NCBI RefSeq assembly: GCF_017874595.1
Contig: NZ_JAGILA010000003.1
Coordinates: forward strand, 434,001-498,000
Reading direction: 5' to 3'
DNA from: Sinorhizobium kostiense
Lineage (GTDB): Bacteria > Pseudomonadota > Alphaproteobacteria > Rhizobiales > Rhizobiaceae
Length of the DNA: 64,000 nt
In this document: one piece after another, positions 1 through 10,191 of the stretch
Layout: every line of letters begins with the position of its first letter
How positions within the stretch are numbered: the stretch's first letter is position 1
The notes under the pieces: generated by a model
What the model saw: the letters and a program-made list of their open reading frames with translations, nothing else
What the model was told of the DNA's origin: nothing
Databases searched by the model: none
Translations under genes and position numbers: made by a program

Positions 1-8
1 GGTCAGAC

Positions 9-758
9 ATGCAGCAACAGACCGTTATTATTGTCGGTGGAGCTTCGGGGCTGGGGATGACGACAGCCAAACTGATGGCGCAGCGCGGTGCGGCCAAGAT
101 CGGCCTGATCGACCGCAACGAGGCGCTTCTGGCAAATTCATCCGCCACTATCAGGGAGCTCGGCGTCGAGGTGGCGACAGCCGTTGCGGATATCTCCCGA
201 GCCGAGACCGCGCATCGCGGCTTCGACGACATTGTGAGCAAGCTCGGCCGGATTCATGCGCTCGTGAACAGTGCGGCCATCTATCCGCGCAGGCCGATCC
301 TCGAAATCACCGACGAAGAGTGGGACCTCGAGAACGCCATCAACGTGAAGGGGACCTATCACATGATGGTAGCGGCGGTTCGGCACATGCGCGGTTTCGT
401 GAACCCGCCCGAAATCGCCGGCCGCATCGTCAATGTCACCTCCGTGGATGCGTTCAAGGCGCATCCGCAGAACGCCCACTACGCAGCCACCAAGGCCGCG
501 GTCGTGAGCCTGACCAAGTCCTTCGCGCAGGAATGCGCTGCCGACGGCATTCTGGTGAACTCCGTGGCGCCGGCCGGCTTTGCCACCGACCGCGCCAAAG
601 AGCTCGGCTTCCTTCCCGAGCTTGCCAAGGCAAGCGCCCTGGGCCGCGCGGCCGAACCGGTCGAGATGGCCGAGTGGATCGTCATGATGGCGAGCAGCCG
701 CAATACCTACGCCACCGGCGAGAACGTGGTGATCAGCGGAGGCTACATCTATGTCTGA
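9..758 (+). CDS. SDR-family NAD(P)-dependent dehydrogenase
   Basis: This 249-aa protein has the classical short-chain dehydrogenase length. The Rossmann glycine motif GGASGLG is at residues 10-16, an NSAA motif (for NNAG) at 87-90, and the catalytic Ser145, Tyr158 and Lys162 sit in the usual S-Y-x3-K arrangement. It should reversibly oxidise a hydroxyl group with NAD(P) in the cytoplasm. It is the first complete gene of a co-directional catabolic run and overlaps the next SDR gene by 8 nt. The substrate cannot be read from the sequence; the neighbouring decarboxylase-type, hydantoinase and uronate-dehydrogenase-like genes suggest a polyol, sugar acid or hydroxy acid. Confidence 0.9.
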   Translation: MQQQTVIIVGGASGLGMTTAKLMAQRGAAKIGLIDRNEALLANSSATIRELGVEVATAVADISRAETAHRGFDDIVSKLGRIHALVNSAAIYPRRPILEITDEEWDLENAINVKGTYHMMVAAVRHMRGFVNPPEIAGRIVNVTSVDAFKAHPQNAHYAATKAAVVSLTKSFAQECAADGILVNSVAPAGFATDRAKELGFLPELAKASALGRAAEPVEMAEWIVMMASSRNTYATGENVVISGGYIYV

Positions 759-1497
759 CGGCATGGCTTACAGAACGGCCGTCGTCACCGGGGCGACGAG
801 CGGAATAGGCCGCGCGACCGTGCTCAAGCTCCGGCAGATGGGGCTTGATGTCTACGCGATCGGCCGCGATGTCGCCGCGCTCCAGGAGCTGGCTTCATCA
901 TCCGGCGCGAAAGCCGTCCAGGCGGATGTGCGCGACAAGGCTGCGCTGGCTGCCAGGTTTGCGGATATCGAGGTAGACATACTCATAAACAATGCCGGCA
1001 TCCTGTCGACCCGCGCCCTGTTCCACGAGATCGATCCCGCCGAAATCGATGCGATGATCGATGTCAATCTCAAGGCTCCTATGCATCTCACCCGCGCCGT
1101 CCTTCCCGGGATGGTCGCTCGCAAAAAGGGACACTTGATCTTCATCGGTTCGACCGGCGGCCAGGCGCCTTATCCTTCCATGAGCGCCTATGGGGCGTCC
1201 AAGGCCGGGCTCAGCCTGTTTTGCGACGATCTACGCTGCGATCTCCTCGGCACGTCGATACGGGTGACGGAGATCGTGCCCGGTCGCGTGCAGACGGATC
1301 TCTACCGCACGGCCATTGCCGATAATCAGGCGCAGGCCGTTCTCTATGACGGTTACAGGCCTATCCAGCCGGAGCACATCGCGACCGTCATCGCTAACGC
1401 CATAGAGCTGCCGGTTTTTGTCGACGTCGCTCGGGTCGAGGTCTTGCCGACCGACCAGGCCGCGGGTGGCGGTCAGATGGTCAAGTTCGAACAATAG
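751..1497 (+). CDS. SDR-family NAD(P)-dependent dehydrogenase (second copy)
   Basis: A 248-aa classical SDR with TGATSGIG at residues 13-20, NNAG near 80-83 and catalytic Ser134, Tyr147 and Lys151. The chosen ATG lies 8 nt after a GGAGG at 738-742 and inside the end of the preceding gene, so the two are translationally coupled; an in-frame ATG at 763 is an alternative start. The C-terminus resembles serine/3-hydroxy acid dehydrogenases (YdfG-like), but that assignment is inference. It is clearly diverged from the first SDR rather than a recent duplicate, so the pair probably acts on different steps or stereocentres of one pathway. Confidence 0.9.
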   Translation: MSDGMAYRTAVVTGATSGIGRATVLKLRQMGLDVYAIGRDVAALQELASSSGAKAVQADVRDKAALAARFADIEVDILINNAGILSTRALFHEIDPAEIDAMIDVNLKAPMHLTRAVLPGMVARKKGHLIFIGSTGGQAPYPSMSAYGASKAGLSLFCDDLRCDLLGTSIRVTEIVPGRVQTDLYRTAIADNQAQAVLYDGYRPIQPEHIATVIANAIELPVFVDVARVEVLPTDQAAGGGQMVKFEQ

Positions 1498-1582
1498 TCG
1501 CTGACGCCGTCGGCCCCCGGGCCTACTTGGGACATATTTGTCTTCCGGTGCCGACGCGTCTAGAGAGACCAAGGAAACCAGT

Positions 1583-3259
1583 ATGAAACGGAATGGAGGA
1601 ACGCTCCTCGTCGATAGCTTGATCGGGCTCGGTGCGACGAAGAGTTTCGGTGTGCCAGGCGAAAGCTATCTCGCGGTCCTAGATGCACTGCACGACACAC
1701 GCGGGCGCCTCGACTATGTTCTGTGCCGCAACGAAGGCGGGGCGGCGTTCATGGCGGCGGCCTATGGCAAGTTGACGGGGCAGCCCGGTATCTGCTTCGT
1801 CACGCGCGGGCCGGGCGCCACCAATGCCTCGATAGGTGTGCACACCGCCATGCAGGACTCAGTTCCGATGCTGCTGTTCGTAGGCCAGGTCGGACGCGAC
1901 ATGCGGGGCCGTGAAGCCTTCCAGGAGGTCGACTACCGGGCGGCTTTCGGCACGGTTGCGAAATGGGCCGTCGAGATCGATAATGCCGACCGGATTCCCG
2001 AGATCCTGTCCCGTGCCTGGACCATGGCCGTCACCGGACGTCCCGGACCTGTCGTCATTGCCCTGCCGGAAGACATGCTCACTTCAGTGACCGATGCCGA
2101 GCCTCTCTCGGGTCCGCTCGACATATCGGAGCCGGCGCCATCGGCCGTCGCGATGGCGCGGCTTCGCGAAATGCTCGGCAGTGCCGAGCGCCCCGTAATC
2201 CTCTACGGTGGCTGCAACTGGAAACCGGGTGCGATGGCGCTCGTGCAGCAATTCGCCGAGGCCTCCGATATTCCCGTGGTCGCGGTGTTCCGCTACCAGG
2301 ACCAATATGACAACAATTCACCGACCTTTTGCGGCGAAGCCGGTGTCGGCATGGTCGAGTCCGTCAAGAGGATTCTCAAAGATGCCGATGTCATTCTCGC
2401 GATCAACAATCGGTTCGGCGAAAATTCCACGGACGGCTACACTCTCTTCGACGTGCCAAGCCCGAAGCAGGCCATCATCCATGTCCACGGTTCTGACCTC
2501 GAGATCGGCAAGGTCTATCGTCCTTCACTCGGCATCCAGGCCGGGCCGAACGCCTTTGCCGAGGCATTGGGCGATCTGGCGCCAGTCACGGGGGCGTGGT
2601 CGGAATGGCGCAAGCGTGGCCGCGATGCTTATGTGAACGGTTTCGAACTCGGCGATCTGCCGTCACCCGTCGACATGGGCAAGGTCACCGTGCTGCTCAA
2701 CGACGTCCTGCCGGACGACGTGGTTCTCACCAACGGCGCGGGCAATTTCACCGTCTGGCCGAACAAGTTCTTCAAGTTCGGCCGGAACGCGCGCCTGCTG
2801 GCGCCGCAGTCCGGCGCCATGGGCTATGGTGTTCCTGCGGCGATTGCCGCCAAGGTGGCGCATCCCGACCGCACGGTCGTCTGCTTCGCCGGCGACGGTG
2901 ACTTTCAGATGAACTGCCAGGAGCTCGCGACCGCGCTGCAGGCCAATGCGCAGCCGATCATCCTGCTCCTTAACAACGGCATCTATGGCACCATCCGTGC
3001 GCACCAGGAGCGGCACTACCCGGCGCGTGTCTCCGGCACGACCATGGTCAATCCCGATTTCGTGGCGCTCGCGAAAGCCTATGGCTTCCATGCCGAGCGT
3101 GTCGAAAGCACCGCGGATTTCGCCGCGGCATTCGAGCGTGCCCGTGTCTCTAGGACCGGAGCCCTGCTCGACCTCGCCATCTCTCCGGAGGCACTGACGC
3201 CACGCCGGACGCTCAGCCAGATGCGTCAGGCCGCTCTCGCTGCAAAGGAACCCGCATGA
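1583..3259 (+). CDS. Thiamine-diphosphate-dependent enzyme, acetolactate-synthase-like
   Basis: A 558-aa member of the ThDP enzyme superfamily (acetolactate synthase, glyoxylate carboligase, benzoylformate decarboxylase). The cofactor-activating glutamate is Glu27 in the GVPGES motif, and the ThDP-binding GDG...NN motif spans residues 437 to 465. The start is the ATG preceded by AAGGAA; the frame extends further upstream but without a ribosome site. Its ATGA end overlaps the hydantoinase A start. Acetolactate synthase catalytic subunits normally pair with a small regulatory subunit, absent here, so a catabolic 2-oxoacid decarboxylase or carboligase role is more likely than amino-acid biosynthesis. 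Confidence 0.88.
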   Translation: MKRNGGTLLVDSLIGLGATKSFGVPGESYLAVLDALHDTRGRLDYVLCRNEGGAAFMAAAYGKLTGQPGICFVTRGPGATNASIGVHTAMQDSVPMLLFVGQVGRDMRGREAFQEVDYRAAFGTVAKWAVEIDNADRIPEILSRAWTMAVTGRPGPVVIALPEDMLTSVTDAEPLSGPLDISEPAPSAVAMARLREMLGSAERPVILYGGCNWKPGAMALVQQFAEASDIPVVAVFRYQDQYDNNSPTFCGEAGVGMVESVKRILKDADVILAINNRFGENSTDGYTLFDVPSPKQAIIHVHGSDLEIGKVYRPSLGIQAGPNAFAEALGDLAPVTGAWSEWRKRGRDAYVNGFELGDLPSPVDMGKVTVLLNDVLPDDVVLTNGAGNFTVWPNKFFKFGRNARLLAPQSGAMGYGVPAAIAAKVAHPDRTVVCFAGDGDFQMNCQELATALQANAQPIILLLNNGIYGTIRAHQERHYPARVSGTTMVNPDFVALAKAYGFHAERVESTADFAAAFERARVSRTGALLDLAISPEALTPRRTLSQMRQAALAAKEPA

Positions 3260-5334
3260 CATCGCGTCACCAAATCCGTCTGGGCGCCGATATCGGTGGC
3301 ACCTTTACCGACATCGCACTCGACGTCAGAGGTAAGCTCTATTCAACAAAAGTGCTGACCAATTATGCCGCGCCGGAGCAGGCCATCCTCGACGGCATCG
3401 AGATTGTTGTCGGGGATGCCGGCATTGCACCGGGTGACATCGACATCGTCATCCATGGCACCACGCTTGCGACCAATGCGCTGATCGAGCGTCGTGGCGC
3501 CCGGACGGCGCTGGTCACCACAGAGGGCTTCCGGGACGTGCTCGAAATGCGGACAGAGAACCGCTTCGAGCAATACGACCTCGGCCTCGTGCTGCCCCGG
3601 CCCCTCATCCCGCGAGAGGACCGTTTCGTCGTCAAGGGTCGCATCGACGCGCAGGGGCGAGAACTCCAGCCGCTCGATGAGGCTGCGCTCGAAGCGATCG
3701 CCGACACTATTTCCGGAGGCAGTTTCGGCGCCATCGCCATCGGCTTCATTCACTCCTACATGAACCCGGCACATGAGCAGCGGGCGCGGGAAATCCTGTC
3801 GCGCAAACTCTCCATGCCGATTTCGATCTCGTCGGAAGTGTCGCCGCAGATGCGGGAGTTCGAGCGGTTCAATACGGTTTGCGCCAACGCCTATGTGCGG
3901 CCGCAGATGGCCGACTATCTTTCACGCCTGCAAGTGCGGCTCAAGGAGATGGGCGCGCAATGCCCAGTCTTCATGATTCATTCCGGTGGCGGCCTCATTT
4001 CGGTCGAGACCGCGGCCGAGTTCCCGGTGCGGCTTGTCGAATCTGGCCCCGCTGGTGGCGCGATCTTCGCCGCCGACATCGCCCGCCGCTTTGACCTGAA
4101 CCGCGTCGTGTCCTACGACATGGGTGGCACAACGGCGAAAGTCTGCCTCATCGAGGATTTCGAGCCGCAGACCGCGCGAACCTTCGAGGTTGCCCGCACA
4201 TATCGCTTCTGCAAGGGGTCGGGGATGCCGATATCGATTCCCGTCATCGAGATGATCGAGATCGGCGCCGGCGGCGGTTCGATCGCCTGGGTGGATGCCA
4301 TGGGACGCATTCAAGCGGGGCCGGAATCGGCCGCTTCCGAGCCGGGTCCGGCCTGCTACCAGCGTGGCGGCGAACATCCGGCCATTACCGATGCCGACCT
4401 GGTGCTCGGCAAGCTCGATCCGGACAATTTCGCCGGCGGCAAGATCAAGCTCTCGGTCGACAATGCCAAGGCTGCGATCTCGCGCGACGTCGGCGACAAG
4501 CTCAAGCTCGCACCACAGGCGGCGGCCTTCGGTATCGTCGAGGTCGTCGACGAGAACATGGCCAATGCCGCACGCGTACATGCGGTCGAGCATGGCAAGA
4601 ACATTTCTGACAATACGATGATCGCCTTCGGCGGCGCAGCTCCGCTGCATGCTGCGCGCCTGTGCGAAAAGCTCGGCGTCGATCGCTGCCTTATCCCGCA
4701 GGGCGCCGGCGTCGGCTCGGCGATCGGCTTTCTCAAAGCGCCGTTCGGCTACGAAGCGCTTGCCTCCAAGATTGTCAGCTTGTCGAAATTCGACGCGGCG
4801 TCGATCAACACGATGCTCGACCAGCTGAAGGCAACCGCCGAAGGCTTCGTGCAGGCGGGCACCGAGGGTGTGTTCACCCGCGAAGTGACGGCCTTCATGC
4901 GCTATGCCGGTCAGGGCTGGGAAATCCCGGTTCCGATGCCCGATGGCGCTTTCGTCGACGCCGATAAGGCCGCGATCAAGAAGGCATTCAAAGAGCGCTA
5001 CGCACTGTTCTTCGGCCGCGCGGTGGAGGGTCCGGAAGTGGAATTCGTGACTTGGTCGGTCAAGGCGCAGGATATTCGTCCCGAAGGCGAGAAGTTCGCT
5101 CTCGAGGCCAGCGGCCGGCCCGCATCCGGTCACGCCACGCGCAGCGTCTTTGATCCGGCCTCCGGCAAGGAGCTGGAAACTGCGATCGTACCGCGCGACA
5201 CGCTCGCAGCCGGCGACCGGATCTCCGGTCCCGCCGTCATCGTCGAGAGCGAAACCTCAACCGTCGTCACTTCGCCATTCGATGCAGTGATCCAGGCGGA
5301 CGGCACCATCCTGCTCGTGCGGAAAGGGCTCTGA
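3256..5334 (+). CDS. Hydantoinase/oxoprolinase family protein, A subunit (HyuA-like)
   Basis: A 692-aa protein of the HyuA/5-oxoprolinase/acetone-carboxylase-beta family. The N-terminal ASKHA-type phosphate motif ADIGGTFTDI is at residues 11-20; a second nucleotide-fold motif (YDMGGTTAKV) follows in the middle and the Gly-rich IGAGGGSIAW near residue 335. Family members use ATP to activate and open a lactam, hydantoin or ketone, working with a B subunit. It is translationally coupled to the ThDP enzyme upstream and separated by only 3 nt from HyuB. Its substrate could be a cyclic amide such as 5-oxoproline or an N-methylhydantoin; the sequence alone cannot decide. Confidence 0.92.
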   Translation: MTSRHQIRLGADIGGTFTDIALDVRGKLYSTKVLTNYAAPEQAILDGIEIVVGDAGIAPGDIDIVIHGTTLATNALIERRGARTALVTTEGFRDVLEMRTENRFEQYDLGLVLPRPLIPREDRFVVKGRIDAQGRELQPLDEAALEAIADTISGGSFGAIAIGFIHSYMNPAHEQRAREILSRKLSMPISISSEVSPQMREFERFNTVCANAYVRPQMADYLSRLQVRLKEMGAQCPVFMIHSGGGLISVETAAEFPVRLVESGPAGGAIFAADIARRFDLNRVVSYDMGGTTAKVCLIEDFEPQTARTFEVARTYRFCKGSGMPISIPVIEMIEIGAGGGSIAWVDAMGRIQAGPESAASEPGPACYQRGGEHPAITDADLVLGKLDPDNFAGGKIKLSVDNAKAAISRDVGDKLKLAPQAAAFGIVEVVDENMANAARVHAVEHGKNISDNTMIAFGGAAPLHAARLCEKLGVDRCLIPQGAGVGSAIGFLKAPFGYEALASKIVSLSKFDAASINTMLDQLKATAEGFVQAGTEGVFTREVTAFMRYAGQGWEIPVPMPDGAFVDADKAAIKKAFKERYALFFGRAVEGPEVEFVTWSVKAQDIRPEGEKFALEASGRPASGHATRSVFDPASGKELETAIVPRDTLAAGDRISGPAVIVESETSTVVTSPFDAVIQADGTILLVRKGL

Positions 5335-5337
5335 TCC

Positions 5338-6957
5338 ATGGGCGACATCAATGAAATCCGCATGCAGGTCATGTGGAACCGCCTGATCTCGGTGGTCGAG
5401 GAACAGGCCTTGACCCTGCTCAGGACCGCCTTCTCCACCTCGGTGCGTGAGGCGGGCGATCTGTCAGCCGGCGTCTACAACGCCAAGGGCGAAATGCTGG
5501 CCCAGGCTGTGACTGGCACACCGGGCCACGTCAACACCATGGCAGAGGCCGTGCTGCATTTCATCGCCGAGATTCCACGCGAAGAAATGTACCCGGGCGA
5601 TACCTATGTGACCAACGACCCTTGGAAAGGCACCGGTCATCTCCATGACATCACCATGGTCTCGCCGTCCTTCAAGGGCGACGAGCTGATCGGCTTCTTT
5701 GCCTGCACCGCCCATGTCGTAGATGTCGGCGGGCGCGGCTTCGGCGCCGACGGCAAGTCGGTTTATGAGGAAGGCATCCAGATCCCGATCATGAAATTCG
5801 CCGAACGCGGCGTGGTGAACAAGGATCTGTTGAAGATCCTCCGTCTCAACGTGCGCGAACCCGACCAGGTCATCGGCGACTTCTTCTCGCTTGCCGCCTG
5901 CAACGACGTCGGCCATCGCCGCCTGATCGAGATGCTGAACGAAGTCGGCTATGACAATCTCGACACGCTGGGCGATTTCATTCTGTCGCGCACCCATGCC
6001 GCGACCATGGAGCGCATCGCAGGATTGCCGAAGGGGTCGTGGTCGAACGAGATGCTGACCGATGGTTATGACGAGCCGGTCAAGCTCGCTGCAAAGGTCA
6101 CGATCACCAATGACGGCGTCAATGTCGATTTCGCCGGCAGCGCGGCGGTAAGCCGCTGGGGCATAAACGTACCTCTGATCTATACCAAAGCCTATGCCTG
6201 CTATGCACTGAAATGCGTCGTCGCGCCTGACATCCCAAACAATGCGGCTTCGCTCGCTGTATTCAATGTGTCCTCGCCCAGCAATATCCTCAATGCCGGG
6301 CGTCCGGCGCCGGTCTCCGTGCGCCATGTCATCGGCCACATGGTTCCGGACGTTGTCCTCGGCGCCCTGGCCAAGGCGCTTCCCGGTCAGATCCTTGCGG
6401 AAGGCGCGGCCGCGCTCTGGAACGTGCATATTTCCGTGCGTCCGGTCACCGGTGAACCCGGCGGCCGAGCCGAGGTGCTGATGTTCAATTCGGGCGGCAT
6501 GGGCGCGCGACCCGATCTCGACGGCCTGTCATCGACCGCGTTCCCCTCGGGCGTCCACACGATGCCGATCGAGGCAACGGAACATACCGGCCCGATCGTT
6601 ATCTGGCGCAAGGAGCTTCGCCCGGATTCCGGCGGTGACGGCAAGTATCGCGGTGGCCTCGGCCAGGTGATCGAAATCGCCCCCGCCGAGGGCCACGAAT
6701 TCGATTTCTCGGCCATGTTCGACCGCATCTCCACGCCGGCACGAGGTCGTGCCGGCGGTAGGGATGGCGCACCGGGCTCGGCCACGCTCGACGACGGCAC
6801 CAAGCTGCGTCCCAAGGGGTGGCAGCACGTGCCCGCAGGCCGCAGGGTGAAGCTCGAACTGCCGGGCGGTGGCGGCTTCGGCGATCCGGCCGAACGCGCG
6901 CCCGAAGCCCGGGCCGAAGATCTGTCCAAGGGATATGTTACGGAGAAGAAGTCGTGA
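5338..6957 (+). CDS. Hydantoinase/oxoprolinase family protein, B subunit (HyuB-like)
   Basis: A 539-aa partner of the preceding HyuA-like subunit. Recognisable family blocks are the N-terminal segment with TAFSTSVREAGDLSAGVY, the TNDPWKGTGHLHD motif near residue 98, the central RRLIEML region and the glycine-rich C-terminal end LPGGGGFGDP. HyuA and HyuB together form an ATP-dependent amidohydrolase or, in the acetone carboxylase branch, a carboxylase; no gamma subunit is seen here, which favours hydrolysis. The stop overlaps the GTG start of the aminotransferase gene, so ring opening and amino-group removal may be successive steps. Confidence 0.92.
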   Translation: MGDINEIRMQVMWNRLISVVEEQALTLLRTAFSTSVREAGDLSAGVYNAKGEMLAQAVTGTPGHVNTMAEAVLHFIAEIPREEMYPGDTYVTNDPWKGTGHLHDITMVSPSFKGDELIGFFACTAHVVDVGGRGFGADGKSVYEEGIQIPIMKFAERGVVNKDLLKILRLNVREPDQVIGDFFSLAACNDVGHRRLIEMLNEVGYDNLDTLGDFILSRTHAATMERIAGLPKGSWSNEMLTDGYDEPVKLAAKVTITNDGVNVDFAGSAAVSRWGINVPLIYTKAYACYALKCVVAPDIPNNAASLAVFNVSSPSNILNAGRPAPVSVRHVIGHMVPDVVLGALAKALPGQILAEGAAALWNVHISVRPVTGEPGGRAEVLMFNSGGMGARPDLDGLSSTAFPSGVHTMPIEATEHTGPIVIWRKELRPDSGGDGKYRGGLGQVIEIAPAEGHEFDFSAMFDRISTPARGRAGGRDGAPGSATLDDGTKLRPKGWQHVPAGRRVKLELPGGGGFGDPAERAPEARAEDLSKGYVTEKKS

Positions 6958-8159
6958 CCTATATTGCTAGCCGACTGTCGGCGGTGAAGCCGTCGGCCTC
7001 CATGGCCGTTTCCCAGGCAGCGAAGGAGCTTGCCGCGACCGGTATCGATGTCATCGATCTCGGGCTTGGCGAGCCGGATTTTGCCGCACCCGCCCATATC
7101 ACCAAGGCTGCGTTCGAGGCCGCCAGCCGGGAGCGTATGCTCTACACGGCGTCGCTGGGAACGCCGGATCTGCGCAAGGCGATTGCGGCCAAGTTCAAGC
7201 GCGAAAACGGCCTCGATTATGCGCTCGACCAGATCGCCGTGGCCAATGGCGCCAAGCAGATCATCTTCAATGCGCTGATGGCGACAGTGGAGGAGGGCGA
7301 CGAGATCCTGCTTCCCGCGCCCTATTTCGTGTCCTATCCCGAAATGGCGAAGTTGTTCGGGGGCGTCCCGGTGACGCCGGAATGCCTGGCTGAGGCGGGC
7401 TTCCGGCTGACGCCAGAGGTCCTCGAAGCAGCGATCACCGGCAAAACGCGCTGGCTTTTCCTCAACATGCCTGGCAATCCCTCGGGTGCGGTCTATTCCA
7501 AGGAACAGCTCCAAGCGCTCGGCGCGGTGCTGGCGAAACACCCGCAGGTCCTGATCCTGTCCGACGAGATCTACGAGCACATCATCTTCGACGGCCGGAC
7601 ATTCGTCTCCTTCGGCGCGGCCTGCCCGGAACTGCTCGAACGCACACTGGTGGTCAACGGCGTTTCAAAAGCTTATGCCATGACCGGATGGCGCGTCGGC
7701 TATGCCGCCGGCCCGAAGGACCTCATCAAGGCGATGGCGACTATCCAGAGCCAGTCCTGCACATCCGTAAGCGCGCCCGCCCAAATCGCTGCCAAAGCTG
7801 CGCTCGAAGGGCCGCAGGACGAGGTATCGACGTTCTGCGCCGCCTTCGAACGCCGCCGAAATCTTGTCGTCGAGGGCATATCGAGGATCGATGCGCTCAC
7901 ACTCGATCCCCCGGAAGGTGCGTTCTACGCGTATATAGGTTGTGCTGCGCTGATCGGTGCCGTCACCTCCTCCGGCCAAACACTTGCCGACGACGTCGCG
8001 GTGGCCAAGTATCTTCTCGATGAAGGTCATGTGGCGGCGGTGCCGGGCACAGCCTATGGCCTCTCGCCGTTCTTCCGCATTTCCACGGCAACATCGGAAG
8101 AGGTTTTGATCGAGGCAGTGACGCGCATCGGCCGCGCCGTTGCCAAGCTCAAGAAGTGA
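6954..8159 (+). CDS. PLP-dependent class I aminotransferase (aspartate aminotransferase-like)
   Basis: A 401-aa fold-type I aminotransferase. The GTG start overlaps the HyuB stop and follows the purine-rich GGAGAAGAA; the open frame extends upstream only through the HyuB coding region. The PLP-binding lysine is Lys239 in SKAYAMTGWRVGY, and the NMPGNPSG block carries the substrate-pocket Asn. The arrangement is that of the AspC/class Igamma group. It probably removes an amino group from the amino acid released by the hydantoinase pair. A TGATG junction couples it to the next gene. Confidence 0.93.
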   Translation: MTYIASRLSAVKPSASMAVSQAAKELAATGIDVIDLGLGEPDFAAPAHITKAAFEAASRERMLYTASLGTPDLRKAIAAKFKRENGLDYALDQIAVANGAKQIIFNALMATVEEGDEILLPAPYFVSYPEMAKLFGGVPVTPECLAEAGFRLTPEVLEAAITGKTRWLFLNMPGNPSGAVYSKEQLQALGAVLAKHPQVLILSDEIYEHIIFDGRTFVSFGAACPELLERTLVVNGVSKAYAMTGWRVGYAAGPKDLIKAMATIQSQSCTSVSAPAQIAAKAALEGPQDEVSTFCAAFERRRNLVVEGISRIDALTLDPPEGAFYAYIGCAALIGAVTSSGQTLADDVAVAKYLLDEGHVAAVPGTAYGLSPFFRISTATSEEVLIEAVTRIGRAVAKLKK

Positions 8160-8989
8160 TGGACACGACAATGGCCAAGGATTTCAACAGCATTCTAATC
8201 ACGGGCGCCGCCGGCCGCCTGGGAACCCAGCTCCGCAACGGGTTGGCGCATCTTGCCAGCGAGGTCCGCGTCGCCGACCGGGTCGAGATCTCCGATTTGG
8301 CGCCGCATGAACAAGATTTCGTCTTCGATCTCGCGGATGCCAAAGCGGTCGAATATGCAGTAAAAGGCGTCGACGCCATCGTCCATTTCGGTGGGGCGCC
8401 GCTCGAAACGGCGTGGAAGACGATCCTCGCGTCCAATATCGAGGGCAGCTACAATATCTACGAGGCGGCGCGTCGCCACGGCGTCAAGCGAGTCGTTTAC
8501 GCCTCCTCCGTCCATGCCATCGGCTACCACAAGCTGACGGACAATATCGACGAGGCTGCCCCGGTGCGCCCGGACAGCCTTTACGGCGTCTCGAAATGTT
8601 TTGTCGAAGCGCTGGCGCAGTTCTATTGGGACAAGTTCGGTCTGGAAAGCGCCTGTCTGCGCATCTTCTCATCCTTCCCCGAACCGCCGGAGCGTCGCAT
8701 GCTGTGGTCCTGGCTGTCGTTCGACGATTGCGTTCGGCTGGTGGAGGCGGCGCTGACTGCGCCGCATATCGGCTGCACCATCGCCTTCGGCCTGTCCGAC
8801 AACAAGGTCTGCCCGGTCGACAATACCAATTGGGGCAGGCTGGGCTATCATCCCAGGGACAATACCGAATTCGCGCGCCAGAAAGTCGAGGCCGCCGTGC
8901 CGCGCCTCGACCCGCACGCGCCCGCAAGCCAGCATCTAGGCGGCTGGTTCGTCGACCTGCCGCACCCCGACGACGAGGCATCCAAATGA
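8159..8989 (+). CDS. NAD-dependent uronate dehydrogenase-like epimerase/dehydratase-fold protein
   Basis: A 276-aa extended SDR. The NAD-binding motif TGAAGRLG is at residues 15-22, the catalytic Tyr142 and Lys146 lie in LYGVSK, and the YASSVHAIGYH segment closely matches the active-site region I know from Agrobacterium uronate dehydrogenase (SSNHTIGYY). Uronate dehydrogenases oxidise D-galacturonate or D-glucuronate to the aldarolactone. I start it at the ATG overlapping the previous stop; a GTG one codon upstream is possible. Adjacent lactonase-like and aldehyde dehydrogenase genes fit sugar-acid breakdown, but the real substrate is unproven. Confidence 0.88.
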   Translation: MDTTMAKDFNSILITGAAGRLGTQLRNGLAHLASEVRVADRVEISDLAPHEQDFVFDLADAKAVEYAVKGVDAIVHFGGAPLETAWKTILASNIEGSYNIYEAARRHGVKRVVYASSVHAIGYHKLTDNIDEAAPVRPDSLYGVSKCFVEALAQFYWDKFGLESACLRIFSSFPEPPERRMLWSWLSFDDCVRLVEAALTAPHIGCTIAFGLSDNKVCPVDNTNWGRLGYHPRDNTEFARQKVEAAVPRLDPHAPASQHLGGWFVDLPHPDDEASK

Positions 8990-10191
8990 AGAATTCCTAC
9001 GATGTCGTAGTCGTCGGCGGCGCTGTCATCGGCTCGGCCGTCGCCTATTATCTCTCCGCCAATCCGGATTTCGACGGCTCGATTCTCGTGGTCGAGAAGG
9101 ACCCGACCTATGCGAAGGCGTCGACTTCCCTGTCGTCGTCTTCAATCCGGACGCAATTCTCCAATCCGATCAATGTCAGGATCAGCCAGTATGGTTCCGA
9201 GGTCATTCGCAACTTCGCCGACATGATGCAGGTGGGCGACGATCGCCCGGATCTCGGTTTTCAACCTGGCGGCTATCTCTTTCTTGCCAACAGGCCGCAG
9301 CAAGTGCAGACGCTCCGCGAAAACCATGCGGCGCAGATATCCTGTGGCGCCGACGTTTTGCTTCTCAACCGGGATGAACTCGCCAACGCGTTTCCGCATC
9401 TCAATGTCGCCGATATCGAGCTCGCATCCTACGGCCGGTCCGGCGAGGGCTGGTTCAACAATACCGGCCTGATGTACGGCTTCCGCAACAAGGCGCGTTC
9501 GCTCGGTGTGGACTATATTACCGATGAGGTCGTAGGCGTGGGGCGCCGAGGAAACCGCGTGACCTCCGTTGCCCTGAAGTCGGGTACGACCGTCGGTGCC
9601 GGCACGATCGTGAACTGCTCAGGTCCGCGCGCGGCATTGACGGCGCGCATGGCGGGCCTCGATATCCCGGTGGAGCCGCGCAAGCGCACATTGTTTGTCT
9701 TCGATTGCGCCGATACACCGGAAGGCACGGCCAACATCAACGATGGCCGACTGCCGCTGATGATCGACCCGAGCGGTGTATTCTGCCGCCCGGAAGGCCG
9801 CTTTTTCCTGACGGGCTGCCCACCCGTCGAGGACCCAACTGCAGACTGGGACGATTTCGAACCGCGCTATGAAGAATTCGAAGAGATCATCTGGCCGGCA
9901 CTCGCCGAACGCTCGCCGAAATTCGAGGCGATCAAGGTCGTCAATCAATGGGCAGGTCATTACGATTACAACACTCTTGACCAAAATCTGGTCGTCGGCC
10001 GCCATCCTGACGTGCGCAACTTCGTCTTCGCAAATGGCTTTTCGGGCCACGGTTTGCAGCAGGGACCGGCCACCGGCCGAGGTGTGTCCGAACTTATCAT
10101 TTATGACGAGTATCGAACCCTCGATTTGACGGACGTCGGGTACGAGAGAGTCCTCAGCAATCGACCTTTTATCGAAAGGGCCGTCATATAA
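8986..10191 (+). CDS. FAD-dependent oxidoreductase, DAO (sarcosine oxidase beta/FOXRED1-like) family
   Basis: A 401-aa flavoprotein with an N-terminal dinucleotide-binding motif GGAVIGS at residues 11-17 and a C-terminal FAD-contacting block (NFVFANGFSGHGLQQGP). The DAO family oxidises the C-N bond of amines, D-amino acids or N-methyl amino acids. The start was placed at the ATG overlapping the previous stop by 4 nt; the frame is open far upstream but only in the shadow of the upstream gene. It is the last gene of the first operon, and with the hydantoinase and aminotransferase it makes an amino- or imino-compound substrate more likely. Confidence 0.9.
   Translation: MKNSYDVVVVGGAVIGSAVAYYLSANPDFDGSILVVEKDPTYAKASTSLSSSSIRTQFSNPINVRISQYGSEVIRNFADMMQVGDDRPDLGFQPGGYLFLANRPQQVQTLRENHAAQISCGADVLLLNRDELANAFPHLNVADIELASYGRSGEGWFNNTGLMYGFRNKARSLGVDYITDEVVGVGRRGNRVTSVALKSGTTVGAGTIVNCSGPRAALTARMAGLDIPVEPRKRTLFVFDCADTPEGTANINDGRLPLMIDPSGVFCRPEGRFFLTGCPPVEDPTADWDDFEPRYEEFEEIIWPALAERSPKFEAIKVVNQWAGHYDYNTLDQNLVVGRHPDVRNFVFANGFSGHGLQQGPATGRGVSELIIYDEYRTLDLTDVGYERVLSNRPFIERAVI

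Noticed and set aside
3922..5133. 403-aa minus-strand open frame
   Set aside because: It is the antisense shadow of the HyuA-like gene in GC-rich DNA, with no ribosome site and low-complexity Arg/Asp/Gly content.
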